A stretch of DNA of 64,000 nucleotides from the NCBI RefSeq assembly GCF_000720725.1, contig NZ_JOCQ01000024.1, forward strand, positions 34,502 to 98,501, in the 5' to 3' direction. This document shows, piece by piece, positions 1 through 7,793 of the stretch; the first letter of the stretch is position 1; the number at the start of each line of letters is the position of its first letter. Position numbers and translations under genes: made by a program. Below the pieces are notes generated by a model. It was not told the DNA's origin. It made no database searches and was given only the letters and a program-made list of their open reading frames with translations. The DNA comes from Streptomyces rimosus subsp. rimosus (lineage in GTDB: Bacteria; Actinomycetota; Actinomycetes; Streptomycetales; Streptomycetaceae).

Positions 1-1818
1 TGCGTGGCCCAGCCCCAGCAGAAGATCCTCAATCTGTGGTCCGAGCAGATCGAGGAACTGGCCACCCTGCGCCCCACCGGCAGCCCGATCCCCGAGTCCC
101 GCGACGGCCGGGCGCTGAGCCGCGCAGGCGTCATCGACACGCTCACCGACATCCTCAGCGCGTACCGGCCCGCCGTGGTACGCGTGATGAACCCGGACCC
201 GGACCGTACGGCCTACGACGCGTCCACCGACACGGCCACCTACTGCGACAACAGCGACCACACCGCGACGGCCCTCTTCTCCCTGGCCGCGCTGCGCGCC
301 TACGAGCAGCTTGACGCGGCCCACCGGCCGGCGGTGGAGAGCTACACCGGGTACTGCAACAAGCTCCAGCCCGACAACCTCAGTGCCCAGGCCGCCGCCG
401 AGAAGTTCGGCTACCTCGCCGTCTACGGCGGCGAGGACGGGCACCAGTGCCTCAAGGGCCCGGGCGAGTGCGGCGACCGGCCCCTGGGCAACCGGGCCTT
501 CAACCGCTATTACGGGCAGAGCACCACCCACCGCTGGCGTGGCACCACCAACTGGCTCCAGCGGCGCGAGGACGGCCGGCTGACGGCCTTCGCCGTCCTC
601 GGGGGCCGCCCGCACATGTGGACCCAGGACGCTCCCGGGGACGACTCCTGGAGCGGCCCGGCCCCCGTGGGCGACTGGCCCGCCGACGACGAGGGGCGCT
701 GCCTGCCCAGGCTGGAGACCGTCCGCGACGGCCAGGGGCGCCTGCATCTGGTGGCAACGCGCGCGCTCGTCGCGGCCGATCCCGAGGACCACCGGCGCGA
801 GGTCATGCATCTGACCCAGGAGGCCCCGGACGGAGAGTTCGGTGCCTGGGAATGCCTGGGCAGCCCGCACGACGGCAGCAACGCCATCCGACGGCGTGCC
901 CTGGGCATGCCCCTGGCCGCCGTGACCGCCTCCGGCGACCTCCAGGTCATCGCGCGCAACTTCGGTACGGGGCTCAGCGCCCGCACCTCCGCCGGCCAGG
1001 ACTGGGGGCCGTGGTCGGACCTGTTCGGCGGCACCCTGGAAGGTGCCACGGCCCTGACCAGGCGCAGCGGTCACACCGAGATCTACGCCACCACCCGTAC
1101 CGGCATGCTGCGCTGGTACCAGAAGGAGCCCGGCGGCGCCGTACTGCGGGACTACGCCACCCTGCTGCCCCGCCCCGCCGGTTCGGTGACCCTCTTGGAA
1201 GAGACCGACGGACGGCTGCTGATGATCTCCCGGCAGCCCGGCACCGGATGGCTGCTGGCGCACCGTCAGCACGAGCCCGACGGCTCCTGGAACGCCCAGC
1301 CCCACCTTCTGGACACCACCCCCGGGTACGGCCCGGTCGCCGCCACGGTCCTCCCCGGCGGTGACACGGTCGCCCTGGTCCAGCGGCGCGACGACGGCGC
1401 CCTGGCGCTGAGCTGCCAGCCCTTGGACGGCAGCCCCTTCCACCAACGGTGGACCCTGCTCGGCGGAGGCCCGTACGTCCACGCTCCCGCCACCGCGCTC
1501 GATGCCGCCGGCCGCCTGGTCATCGCTACGGTCGGTCCTGACGCGCGGTTGCGGACGCTGACGGTGGACGTCGGGGAAGCGGAGCCTGTACTCCCTGGGC
1601 CGGCGGAGTCGGCGGAGTCGGCGGAGTCGGTGCGGGCTTCGGCGGACGCGGCCTGGAGCACCCACGGCCCCACCGTGGAGCGGACAGCGGTCGCATCCCC
1701 GGAATCCTCCGTCATGGCCAAGGATGCCCGCCAGGCCGCCGGTGATCACCGGCTCGGCCGTCCGTTCGGGGGGACGTCCCGGCTTCAGTGGCGTGGCCGT
1801 ACGGCGACCGACGGCTGA
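1..1818 (+). CDS. PIG-L family deacetylase, C-terminal part, fused to a beta-propeller-like region (5' truncated)
   Basis: The reading frame is open to the window edge, so the N-terminus is missing. The first ~100 residues match the distal part of LmbE/PIG-L zinc deacetylases: a segment around VRVMNPDPDRT followed by a DNSDHTATA motif, equivalent to the family's late metal-binding HPDH-A motif. From about residue 190 to 530 the protein is built of repeats with W-x-x-W/GPWSDLFGG-type segments, as in secreted lectin-like propellers. By family, such proteins remove acetyl groups from N-acetyl sugars, and the propeller would bind carbohydrate; substrate is unknown. The C-terminus is low complexity and carries an AES triplet repeat. 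A strong hairpin follows the stop. Confidence 0.7.
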   Translation, partial: CVAQPQQKILNLWSEQIEELATLRPTGSPIPESRDGRALSRAGVIDTLTDILSAYRPAVVRVMNPDPDRTAYDASTDTATYCDNSDHTATALFSLAALRAYEQLDAAHRPAVESYTGYCNKLQPDNLSAQAAAEKFGYLAVYGGEDGHQCLKGPGECGDRPLGNRAFNRYYGQSTTHRWRGTTNWLQRREDGRLTAFAVLGGRPHMWTQDAPGDDSWSGPAPVGDWPADDEGRCLPRLETVRDGQGRLHLVATRALVAADPEDHRREVMHLTQEAPDGEFGAWECLGSPHDGSNAIRRRALGMPLAAVTASGDLQVIARNFGTGLSARTSAGQDWGPWSDLFGGTLEGATALTRRSGHTEIYATTRTGMLRWYQKEPGGAVLRDYATLLPRPAGSVTLLEETDGRLLMISRQPGTGWLLAHRQHEPDGSWNAQPHLLDTTPGYGPVAATVLPGGDTVALVQRRDDGALALSCQPLDGSPFHQRWTLLGGGPYVHAPATALDAAGRLVIATVGPDARLRTLTVDVGEAEPVLPGPAESAESAESVRASADAAWSTHGPTVERTAVASPESSVMAKDARQAAGDHRLGRPFGGTSRLQWRGRTATDG

Positions 1819-1840
1819 GCCGTACGGCCGAGGCCCTGAA

Positions 1841-1865
1841 CTCACGGCGCACATGGCGCCGTGAG
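1841..1865 (+). terminator. Intrinsic terminator hairpin after the PIG-L gene
   Basis: Perfect 10-bp inverted repeat (CTCACGGCGC / GCGCCGTGAG) around a 5-nt loop, starting 22 nt after the stop at 1818. There is no U-run, which is usual for streptomycete terminators. Confidence 0.6.
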
Positions 1866-1945
1866 GCCCGTCCTGGGCGCACGTTCGGCGGGACCGGGTT
1901 ACGGCGGAACGTGGAGATTCGGCCGCGACCGCGTAATATCAGCCA

Positions 1946-2233
1946 GTGGCTATCGAACTGACAGACGATTTGATCAAGCTGGAAGAAGCTGCCCTCGCGG
2001 AACACGCGAAGGTCCAGGCCATACAGGCCGAGTACGGCCGTCCCGCGGACGGCGACGGCTGGACCGACGACCAGCACGCGGCCTGGCAGCAGCAGTGGGA
2101 CGCCTGGCGGGCCGCGGCGGAAGCCGTGCAGGCCGCGGTCAGTGCGCATGCCGAGGCCGCCGGCGAGAGCAGATTCGAGGTCGAGAAGGCCCTGAAGGGG
2201 AAGGTGCGGCATCCGGAGCCCGAGGAGGGGTAG
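1946..2233 (+). CDS. Small helical hypothetical protein
   Basis: A 95-residue protein starting at GTG 1946. It is rich in Ala, Glu and Gln and is predicted by eye to be nearly all helix, with two helical stretches: ELTDDLIKLEEAALAEHAKV, and a tryptophan-rich WTDDQHAAWQQQWDAW segment. It ends in an acidic tail. No signal peptide or membrane segment is visible. I recognise no family with a known role; similar short helical proteins are common in Streptomyces. It sits behind the hairpin at 1841-1865, so it probably has its own promoter, and it converges with the gene at 2258-2542. Confidence 0.65.
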   Translation: MAIELTDDLIKLEEAALAEHAKVQAIQAEYGRPADGDGWTDDQHAAWQQQWDAWRAAAEAVQAAVSAHAEAAGESRFEVEKALKGKVRHPEPEEG

Positions 2234-2257
2234 GGCGTCCGGCGGAGTGGTGCCGCG

Positions 2258-2542
2258 TCACAGGCCGCGCAGCGCGTCGTGGAGATCGTCGTAGGCCGAC
2301 CAGCAGTCGATACTGCCGTCATCGTTCAGACCGCCCATGTACCAGTCCGGGGCATGGGCGAGCTGGACGAGACACAGATCGTGGAACTTGAGCACGATCG
2401 CGGGGTGCGGCAACACGGCGGCCTCTGGAGGGACGCACCACCTCACGGGCCGGCCGGCGTGGACCGGTATGGCTGCCCGGTCGCCGGACACGTCACGGAT
2501 CTGCTGGAGTGTCCACCCTGCGGGCAGGGGTGCGTCGGTCAT
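2258..2542 (-). CDS. Hypothetical protein, 94 aa
   Basis: The protein begins MTDAPLPAGWTLQQIRDVSG and contains a central hydrophobic segment (AIVLKFHDLCLVQLAHAPDWY) with the end SIDCWSAYDDLHDALRGL. Codon use is typical of the surrounding genes, which supports it being real. It has no signal peptide or transmembrane helix. I do not recognise the family. It lies just downstream, on the same strand, of a decayed transposase fragment, so it may have lost its original promoter or neighbour. Confidence 0.55.
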   Translation of the reverse strand: MTDAPLPAGWTLQQIRDVSGDRAAIPVHAGRPVRWCVPPEAAVLPHPAIVLKFHDLCLVQLAHAPDWYMGGLNDDGSIDCWSAYDDLHDALRGL

Positions 2543-2569
2543 GCGGTGATGATCTCAGAGCGCAACGGG

Positions 2570-2865
2570 GCGGCCTCGCTCTCCTGGACCGGCGCCAGGG
2601 CCAACGGCGCGAGCGCCGCCGCCCTCAGACCTCTCGGTTTGAGGTCCTGTTCGACAACCAGGTGCGGCTTCGTGGTCAAGCCACCCCGCGAACGACCGAG
2701 TCCGTGGCCGTCCGGCTCGCAGGCGCCGCCGCCGGGCGGCTCCCTTCGTAGCTCCCTCTTCTCCGCGCCCCGCAGCGTGTTGGTGGGCGCGCACGACCTG
2801 GAGTCGATGTTCATGTCCCAGGTGATCAGCTCTTGGGTGAATCCCTCAATCTGCCGGGTCGGGCG
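2570..2865 (-). pseudogene. Decayed IS5-type transposase fragment
   Basis: Read on the minus strand, pieces of a DDE transposase appear in two frames. An MNIDS start is followed, after a frame change, by VRAHQHAAG; a second change then leads to EPPGG and EPDGHGLGRSRGGLTTKPHL, then VVEQDLKP. These are well-known IS5-group transposase motifs in actinobacteria. At least two frameshifts are needed, and both ends are missing: the catalytic C-terminal part is absent, and the N-terminal side abuts the stop of the gene at 2846. No terminal inverted repeats are visible. It is a remnant, not an active element. Confidence 0.6.
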
Positions 2866-3568
2866 GCCAGGGACCCAGTTCCGGCAAGTGGGGGTCGGTC
2901 GCGCTCAGGCGGGCGTCGACATCGCGCCCGGCCAGCCAGGCCGCAAGGTCACGCACTGCTCCGGAGACCTCAACCGCCCTGCCCTCGCCCAGAACTTGGG
3001 TGAACTCCTCGTCCGTGGCCCGCAGGACCAGCCGCATGCCGACCGGGGCACGCCCCGACAGGAAGTCCAGAGCGTGCAGGGCGAAGTCCACAGGCCAGTC
3101 GCGAGGGCGATAGCCGGCCCTGAGGTCAACGGCATGGATCTCGGCCTCTCGCCACCGCGCCAGCGCGGTATCCAGCACCGTGGCACGGCGGAACCGGACC
3201 GCGCGTCGCCAGTCCGCTGCCGTCAGCCGACTCCACGCGTCTTCCAGAGCCCGTTGGGCCAGTTCCAGTTCCTCGTACAGCTCCGCCAAGGACCATGCGG
3301 CGCCCCGGCCGATGGACTGGTCACGCTCTGCCTGGCCGCCGTCGTACATGTCGACAACCTCACCCTGCAGAGCTGCCAGCGTCTGCCGCTCGAAGGCACG
3401 GGCGTTGTCGGCGAGATGCTTGAGAACATGCCCCCGGCTCCACCCCGGCAGGGCAGAGGCTGCGTCTTTCTGACGGCCATCGAGATGATCCACCAGTTCA
3501 AGCACCCGGGCATGCGCCTGCGAGACCCGAAGCACCAGTTCGTCAGGAGCTATCCGAGAGTTGGCCAC
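2846..3568 (-). CDS. Maleylpyruvate isomerase-family mycothiol-dependent protein (DinB/MDMPI fold)
   Basis: A 240-residue protein of the MDMPI type. The N-terminal four-helix DinB-like domain carries GWSRGHVLKHLADNA (H47, H51), and a WREAEIHAVDL segment (E141, H145) follows. H51, E141 and H145 fit the family's His-Glu-His metal triad. The C-terminal ~80 residues form the usual MDMPI C-terminal domain. Known members use mycothiol to isomerise maleylpyruvate, but many paralogues in Streptomyces have unknown substrates, and no gentisate-pathway genes lie nearby. The ATG start MANSRIAP fits the family length. The gene is single, with an IS remnant immediately downstream. Confidence 0.8.
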   Translation of the reverse strand: MANSRIAPDELVLRVSQAHARVLELVDHLDGRQKDAASALPGWSRGHVLKHLADNARAFERQTLAALQGEVVDMYDGGQAERDQSIGRGAAWSLAELYEELELAQRALEDAWSRLTAADWRRAVRFRRATVLDTALARWREAEIHAVDLRAGYRPRDWPVDFALHALDFLSGRAPVGMRLVLRATDEEFTQVLGEGRAVEVSGAVRDLAAWLAGRDVDARLSATDPHLPELGPWPPDPAD

Positions 3569-3955
3569 TGTCGCAGCCTAGCTGTTGGTCCACTTCCGAT
3601 ATACGCCCTAGCGGTGCGGGCGCGGACGTATCCCCTCGATCCCAGCCGCCGATCCATCAGAGACAAGGCACAGGTGTCAGCGACCACCCATGGGCAATGC
3701 ATGCAGCAGAGGCGTGCGGGGGCGGGGTGGCGCTCATCGGGGTGGCGCTCATGCGGTACGGGGCCCTTCGGCAAGGCGGTCGTCCCGGTCGGGGGCGGGA
3801 GATCGTCCGGTCGTCGTGGTGTGAAGATCAACCGGAGGCGGGCGCCGGTCATTCCCCGGTCGGCACCCGTGCGGCAGGCATCCCGTACGCCCCCGTACGG
3901 GACCCGTCACCCGTACGGCAAGCACCCCGTACGCCCCCCGCCCCGCACACCCCCC
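3569..3955. other. 387-bp intergenic region with short repeats
   Basis: No convincing gene. It holds a perfect 15-bp tandem duplication (CGGGGTGGCGCTCAT at 3723-3737 and 3738-3752) and a cluster of four CGTACG-containing motifs between about 3888 and 3935, just past the stop of the methyltransferase at 3956. ORFs here have arginine/proline-rich translations typical of non-coding high-GC DNA. It separates two minus-strand genes. Confidence 0.5.
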
Positions 3956-4930
3956 TTACACCGCCCGCGCCGTGTGGAACGTCTGGGCGGAGAGCCAGAA
4001 GAGGTCCGGGCGCCGGGTGACGCCCAGTGGGTCGTGCGGGTCGAGGAGTCGGGTGAGGGTGGCGCGGTCGTCCTCGTCCAGGGATTCGCCGAAGACCTCG
4101 ACGGCGCGGTCCAGTTGCCGGGTGATGTGCCGGCGCTGGGCCGCGTCCAGCGGGGCGGGTACGTCCAGCAGGAAGCTGCGGCTGCGCGGAGACTCCAGGC
4201 CCGCCCCGGTCAGCATGGCGGGCCAGTCCTCCACGAGGTCGCGGGAGCCGGGCAGCGCCGCGCGCATCCGGGAGAACCAGTCCTCGCGCACCGCCTCCAG
4301 GCGGGCCTCGAAGCCGGGGCGGCCGAAGCCGAAGTCGCGGGGCAGCATGCGCGACGACAGGCCGCCCTCGGCCACGACGAGCAGGCCGCCCGGGCGCAGC
4401 CGGCCGGCCAGGGCGGCCACCGCGGCGGCCTGGTCGCCGACATGGTGCAGGGCCTTGCTGGACCAGATGAGGTCGGCTTCGCCGACGCCGTCGATGCCGT
4501 CGGGCAGTTCACCGGCGTGGGTACGGAAGCGGTCGCCGAAGCCGAGGCTGGCGGCGCGGTTCCGGGCGCGTTCGAGGAGCGCCTCGGTCGGGTCCACCGC
4601 CACGACTTCGGCCTGCGGGAAGGCCCGGGCGAGCAGACAGCTGGTGACGCCGGGGCCGCTGCCGACGTCGAGCACGCGGCGCACCGCGTCGGGGCCCGGC
4701 CCGGACGGCTCGGTCAGCAGGTCCCGCAGCCAGGCGGTGGCCTGGTCGAGCATCGGTGTCTGGAATTCCGCCTCGCCTTCGAGGTGGGCGGCGAGCGCTT
4801 CCCAGTCCACGTCCGTGTGGTCGTGGTGGTGATGGTGGGTTTCGCCCGCTTGGTGACGGTGATCGGGGGCCGGCGTCGTGGTGCCGTGACGGTGGTCGGT
4901 CACGGACGTGCCGTGGCTGTGGTCGGTCAT
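3956..4930 (-). CDS. Class I SAM-dependent methyltransferase with histidine-rich N-terminus
   Basis: A 324-residue protein with a Rossmann methyltransferase core: VLDVGSGPGVTS (motif I, ~residue 91), VVAVDPTEALLERA (motif II) and RLRPGGLLVV (post-II). Before the core lies a ~40-residue extension with repeated DH-x-HG units and a run of five histidines (THHHHHDH), which could bind zinc, nickel or copper. Substrate is unknown. The C-terminal third is helical and family-specific. The start at MTDHSHG keeps the repeat intact and leaves a 105-bp divergent promoter region shared with the DUF1266 gene, containing an inverted repeat at 4962-4977. Confidence 0.8.
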   Translation of the reverse strand: MTDHSHGTSVTDHRHGTTTPAPDHRHQAGETHHHHHDHTDVDWEALAAHLEGEAEFQTPMLDQATAWLRDLLTEPSGPGPDAVRRVLDVGSGPGVTSCLLARAFPQAEVVAVDPTEALLERARNRAASLGFGDRFRTHAGELPDGIDGVGEADLIWSSKALHHVGDQAAAVAALAGRLRPGGLLVVAEGGLSSRMLPRDFGFGRPGFEARLEAVREDWFSRMRAALPGSRDLVEDWPAMLTGAGLESPRSRSFLLDVPAPLDAAQRRHITRQLDRAVEVFGESLDEDDRATLTRLLDPHDPLGVTRRPDLFWLSAQTFHTARAV

Positions 4931-4961
4931 GGGACCGAGGGTCGGGCAGGGCGCGCCGGAG

Positions 4962-4977
4962 GGCAACCTTTGTTGCC
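4962..4977. promoter_or_regulatory. Inverted repeat in divergent promoter region
   Basis: GGCAAC-CTTT-GTTGCC, perfect 6-bp arms, located 31 nt before the methyltransferase start and 58 nt before the DUF1266 start. GGCAA recurs at 4983. It is a candidate operator shared by both genes; no regulator can be named. Confidence 0.35.
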
Positions 4978-5035
4978 GGTCCGGCAAGACACCCCGCGTC
5001 CGGCCCGGTCGGCCGGTCACCGTAAGGTCAGGTCC

Positions 5036-6103
5036 GTGGGAACTCCGGGATGGATACCGCCGACCGAAACGGAACGGCGGCTGTGTGAGGCAAGCGCGCG
5101 TGGCGACTGGGAAGGCCAGATCGCGGCGGTGGCCGGCGAAGACCTGTATCTGGTGGTGCCCCAGCAGGGCCAGGACCCGCTGCCGGTCTACGAGGACCCG
5201 GCCGTGGGCGGCACCTGCATCCCGGTGACGACCCGCGGCATGCTGCCGCCCTGGCACCCCCAGCAGCTCTTCGACCGGGTGACGGTCGAAGAGCTGGCGC
5301 AGGACTGGCCGAACGACAAGTGGAAGCTGGCGGTCAACCCGGGTACGCCGTGTGCCGCGTATCTTCCGGCCACCGCCGCGCACCGCGCCGCCTGGACGCG
5401 GGTCCGGGCCCAGTACGGCGTACGGCCCGGCGGGCTGCTCAGCACCCACTTCGGCGGGCCGTTGCACGGTCCGCTCGCCCAGGGGCTCGCCTGCGGTGCG
5501 CCGGTCGCGGTGCACCACAGTGTGCCGTGGAACGAGCTGGGCACCGCCTTCCTCGATTACGCGACCGACGCCGAGCTGCTGCGCGAGCAGTGGTCGGTGG
5601 TCGATCCGCCGTCCTGGCGGCAGCGCCTCGACCAGCTGCTCGACGCGCAGTTCGTGCCCGCCGCGACGGAGGCCGCGCTGCGGGCCCGGGGCGTCGGCGA
5701 GGAAGACGGCGGGAAGAAGGCGGCGGACGCGGGCTCCGGTGAGGTGCCGGAGCTGGTGGAGAAGTACGAGGAACGGTTCCGTGCGGACGGGCTGCTGCCC
5801 GCCGACGGGCGGGTGAAGTCGCTCGTCGCCCTGGATTACGCGCACGCCGTCGCCCTCGTCCGCTGGGGCCTGGGCGCCCGCCTCTGCGCACCGCCGGAGG
5901 CCGAGCAGGCGGTGCTGCGCGCCGGGGAGCTGGCGCGGGCGGCGTACGGCTCATGGCAGGAGTTCTCGGCGGGGTACGCGCTGGGCCGGGCGCTGGCGTT
6001 CGACAACGGCTGGTTCGGTGCGGCGTATCAGGAGGCCGTGCACATTCACCGTGTCCTCGGCCAGGACCCGGCTTCGCCGTGGGTGGGGCTGCCGTTCGCC
6101 TGA
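5036..6103 (+). CDS. SseB-like N-terminus plus DUF1266 domain protein
   Basis: A 355-residue cytoplasmic protein starting at GTG 5036 (VGTPGWIPPTETE). The first ~230 residues resemble SseB-type domains (DLYLVVPQQGQDPLPVYE near the start). The C-terminal ~120 residues match DUF1266: LDYAHAVALVRWGLGARL, then a conserved SWQEFSAGYALGRALAFDN. DUF1266 proteins are common near secretion and polymorphic-toxin loci, but their biochemical role is unknown. A charged linker (EEDGGKKAADAGSG) separates the two parts. It is divergent from the His-rich methyltransferase and shares its promoter region. Confidence 0.75.
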   Translation: MGTPGWIPPTETERRLCEASARGDWEGQIAAVAGEDLYLVVPQQGQDPLPVYEDPAVGGTCIPVTTRGMLPPWHPQQLFDRVTVEELAQDWPNDKWKLAVNPGTPCAAYLPATAAHRAAWTRVRAQYGVRPGGLLSTHFGGPLHGPLAQGLACGAPVAVHHSVPWNELGTAFLDYATDAELLREQWSVVDPPSWRQRLDQLLDAQFVPAATEAALRARGVGEEDGGKKAADAGSGEVPELVEKYEERFRADGLLPADGRVKSLVALDYAHAVALVRWGLGARLCAPPEAEQAVLRAGELARAAYGSWQEFSAGYALGRALAFDNGWFGAAYQEAVHIHRVLGQDPASPWVGLPFA

Positions 6104-6231
6104 GGCGGCGGACGGCAGGCCGCGGAGGCGGGCGGCGGTTCTCCCCGTACACGCTTGTACGCTGCGCGAACGGGCAGACGGACCAGGCCGGGCGAAGAGC
6201 CCGGCCCGGCAGCGGGGAGAGGACGGAAACG

Positions 6232-7212
6232 ATGAGCGGGAGCGGTAACGACCGCGGGCTGCGGCGGGCGCTGCTCACCACCGGAGCCGGCCGCCCGCGA
6301 GCGCGGAGTGCGGCGCTGCCGAGCTGGCCCCGGATCCGGACCGCGGCCCGCCGTACCCCGGTCTCGATCTGGAACGACGATGTGTCCGACTGGGCGGCCA
6401 GCCTGACGTACTACTCGGTGCTGGCCCTGCTGCCCTCCGTGATCGTCACCATCTCGCTCATCGGCATCGCCGCTCCCGCGGCCACCGAGGAGCTGATCAA
6501 CCACGTCAGTTCCCTGGCCCCGGCCGGGTCCGGCACGACCGTCCGCCACGCCCTGGTGACCATGGCCCACCAGCGGACCGCCGCGTGGATGCTGGTGGGT
6601 GGCGGGACGGTCAGCGCCCTGTGGTCGTCGTGCAGCTATCTGGCGGTGTTCCGGCGGGCCCTGCATGCCATGTACCGGGTACGGGACGACCGGCCGTCGT
6701 GGCACAAGGCGCCGCGCATCCTGGCGACCGCGCTGCTGCTGATGGCGCTGCTGATCAGCAGCGCGGTGGCCCTGGTGGTCAGCGGCCCGGTAGCGCGCGC
6801 GGCGGCTCGGGGACTGGGGCTGGGCGAAGGCGGCGGGGCGATGTGGGATCTGTTGCAGTGGCCGCTGCTGTTGCTGCTGGCGATCGTGCTGGTGATGGTG
6901 CTCTTCCGTACGGGCCCCTCCCGCACGCGCGGGCGGCGGGCGGTGCCCGGCGGGGTGGTCGCGGTGCTGCTGTGGCTGGTCGCCTCGGCGGGGTTCACGT
7001 TCTACGCGTCGTACGTGGGCACGTTCAACCGCCTCTACGGATCACTCGCCGGGCCCGTGGTCTTCCTGATATGGCTGTGGTTCTCCCATCTGTCCCTTCT
7101 GAGCGGCGCCCAGTTCAACGCCGAGCTGGCCCGTCTGGAGAGCTCGGACGACAACGGTGAGGATGGCGGCGACGGCGGCCCGCAGGGCAGGGCCGGCGGC
7201 ACGGACGGCTGA
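6232..7212 (+). CDS. YihY/virulence factor BrkB family membrane protein
   Basis: A 326-residue integral membrane protein. The signature NDDVSDWAASLTYYSVLALLPSVI lies near residue 45, and six or more hydrophobic segments follow. The late FYASYVGTFNRLYGSLAG and LIWLWFSHLSLLSGAQFNAEL segments are diagnostic of the YihY/BrkB family. Members were once called ribonuclease BN in error; they are now regarded as membrane proteins of unknown transport function. The start at ATG 6232 has a GGAGAGGACGG ribosome-binding site. The C-terminus is acidic and glycine-rich. It converges with the pterin dehydratase gene, with a hairpin between. Confidence 0.85.
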   Translation: MSGSGNDRGLRRALLTTGAGRPRARSAALPSWPRIRTAARRTPVSIWNDDVSDWAASLTYYSVLALLPSVIVTISLIGIAAPAATEELINHVSSLAPAGSGTTVRHALVTMAHQRTAAWMLVGGGTVSALWSSCSYLAVFRRALHAMYRVRDDRPSWHKAPRILATALLLMALLISSAVALVVSGPVARAAARGLGLGEGGGAMWDLLQWPLLLLLAIVLVMVLFRTGPSRTRGRRAVPGGVVAVLLWLVASAGFTFYASYVGTFNRLYGSLAGPVVFLIWLWFSHLSLLSGAQFNAELARLESSDDNGEDGGDGGPQGRAGGTDG

Positions 7213-7221
7213 GCGCCCGCC

Positions 7222-7243
7222 CGCGGCCGCGCCGACGGCCGCG
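7222..7243. terminator. Bidirectional terminator hairpin
   Basis: CGCGGCCG-CGCCGA-CGGCCGCG, perfect 8-bp arms, in the 40-bp gap between two convergent stops (7212 and 7253). Confidence 0.45.
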
Positions 7244-7252
7244 CCCGCCCGC

Positions 7253-7564
7253 TCAGCTCGCCCCGTGGCCGGTGGCGATCTCCTCGACCCGCCGCGCCAG
7301 CGTGAAGTCGAGCTCCGTGATCGCGCTGCCCGCGCTGTGGGTGTTCACGGCGAGGGTGAGGGTGTTGTAGCCGAGGGTCAGTTCGGAGTGGTGGCCGAGC
7401 TCCTCCTGGATCTGGGCGACGTGCACCACCATCGCGGCGGCCGGCAGGTGCCGCTCGAAGGTGTACGTACGGGTCAGCCTGCCGTCCGCCACCGACCAGC
7501 CGGGCAGCTCCGCGAGGCGGTCCTCGATCTCCTTGTCCGTCAGCAGGTCCACCGATGCGTCCAT
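7253..7564 (-). CDS. 4a-hydroxytetrahydrobiopterin dehydratase (pterin-4a-carbinolamine dehydratase)
   Basis: A 103-residue protein of normal family length. The family motif appears as EELGHHSELTLGYNTLTLAV, carrying the catalytic histidine pair and the binding-groove residues; an LPGWSV segment near residue 21 is also typical. It dehydrates 4a-hydroxytetrahydropterin so that the pterin cofactor can be recycled. No aromatic amino-acid hydroxylase is seen in the window, so in this organism it may serve another pterin-dependent step. The gene stands alone, divergent from the flavoprotein at 7794. Confidence 0.88.
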   Translation of the reverse strand: MDASVDLLTDKEIEDRLAELPGWSVADGRLTRTYTFERHLPAAAMVVHVAQIQEELGHHSELTLGYNTLTLAVNTHSAGSAITELDFTLARRVEEIATGHGAS

Positions 7565-7793
7565 CTCGCTCCGCCTCTCCGTTCACCGCGTATGACCCGA
7601 CGCGCCGCCCGCGTCACGGGGCCGTCCGCGCCGTGTTGATGGCATTGATTGCAGCAGTTCCAGCGTGGCACGCCGAGGACGCTTTCGCGCCAATGTGCGT
7701 ACGGCCACGCCGCGGGCTTCCGGGATACGGGAGCCGCTTCTATGCTCCTGCGTCTGACGAGGCAGCCGTTACCCGGCGTAGTGGGGAGCGACC

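Noticed and set aside
3880..3940. CGTACG clusters as operators
   Set aside because: CGTACG/GTACGG is frequent throughout this genome; here spacing is irregular, unlike the phased array at 11493-11536.
3550..3955. ORFs in the gap after the MDMPI gene, including one with repeated HERHPDERH on the minus strand
   Set aside because: Low-complexity, no ribosome-binding site and no family match; the repeat is explained by the 15-bp duplication.
2279..5035. Very long plus-strand open frame upstream of the DUF1266 protein
   Set aside because: Only the part from 5036 has a recognisable protein; the upstream translation is arginine/proline-rich and antisense to the MDMPI and methyltransferase genes.
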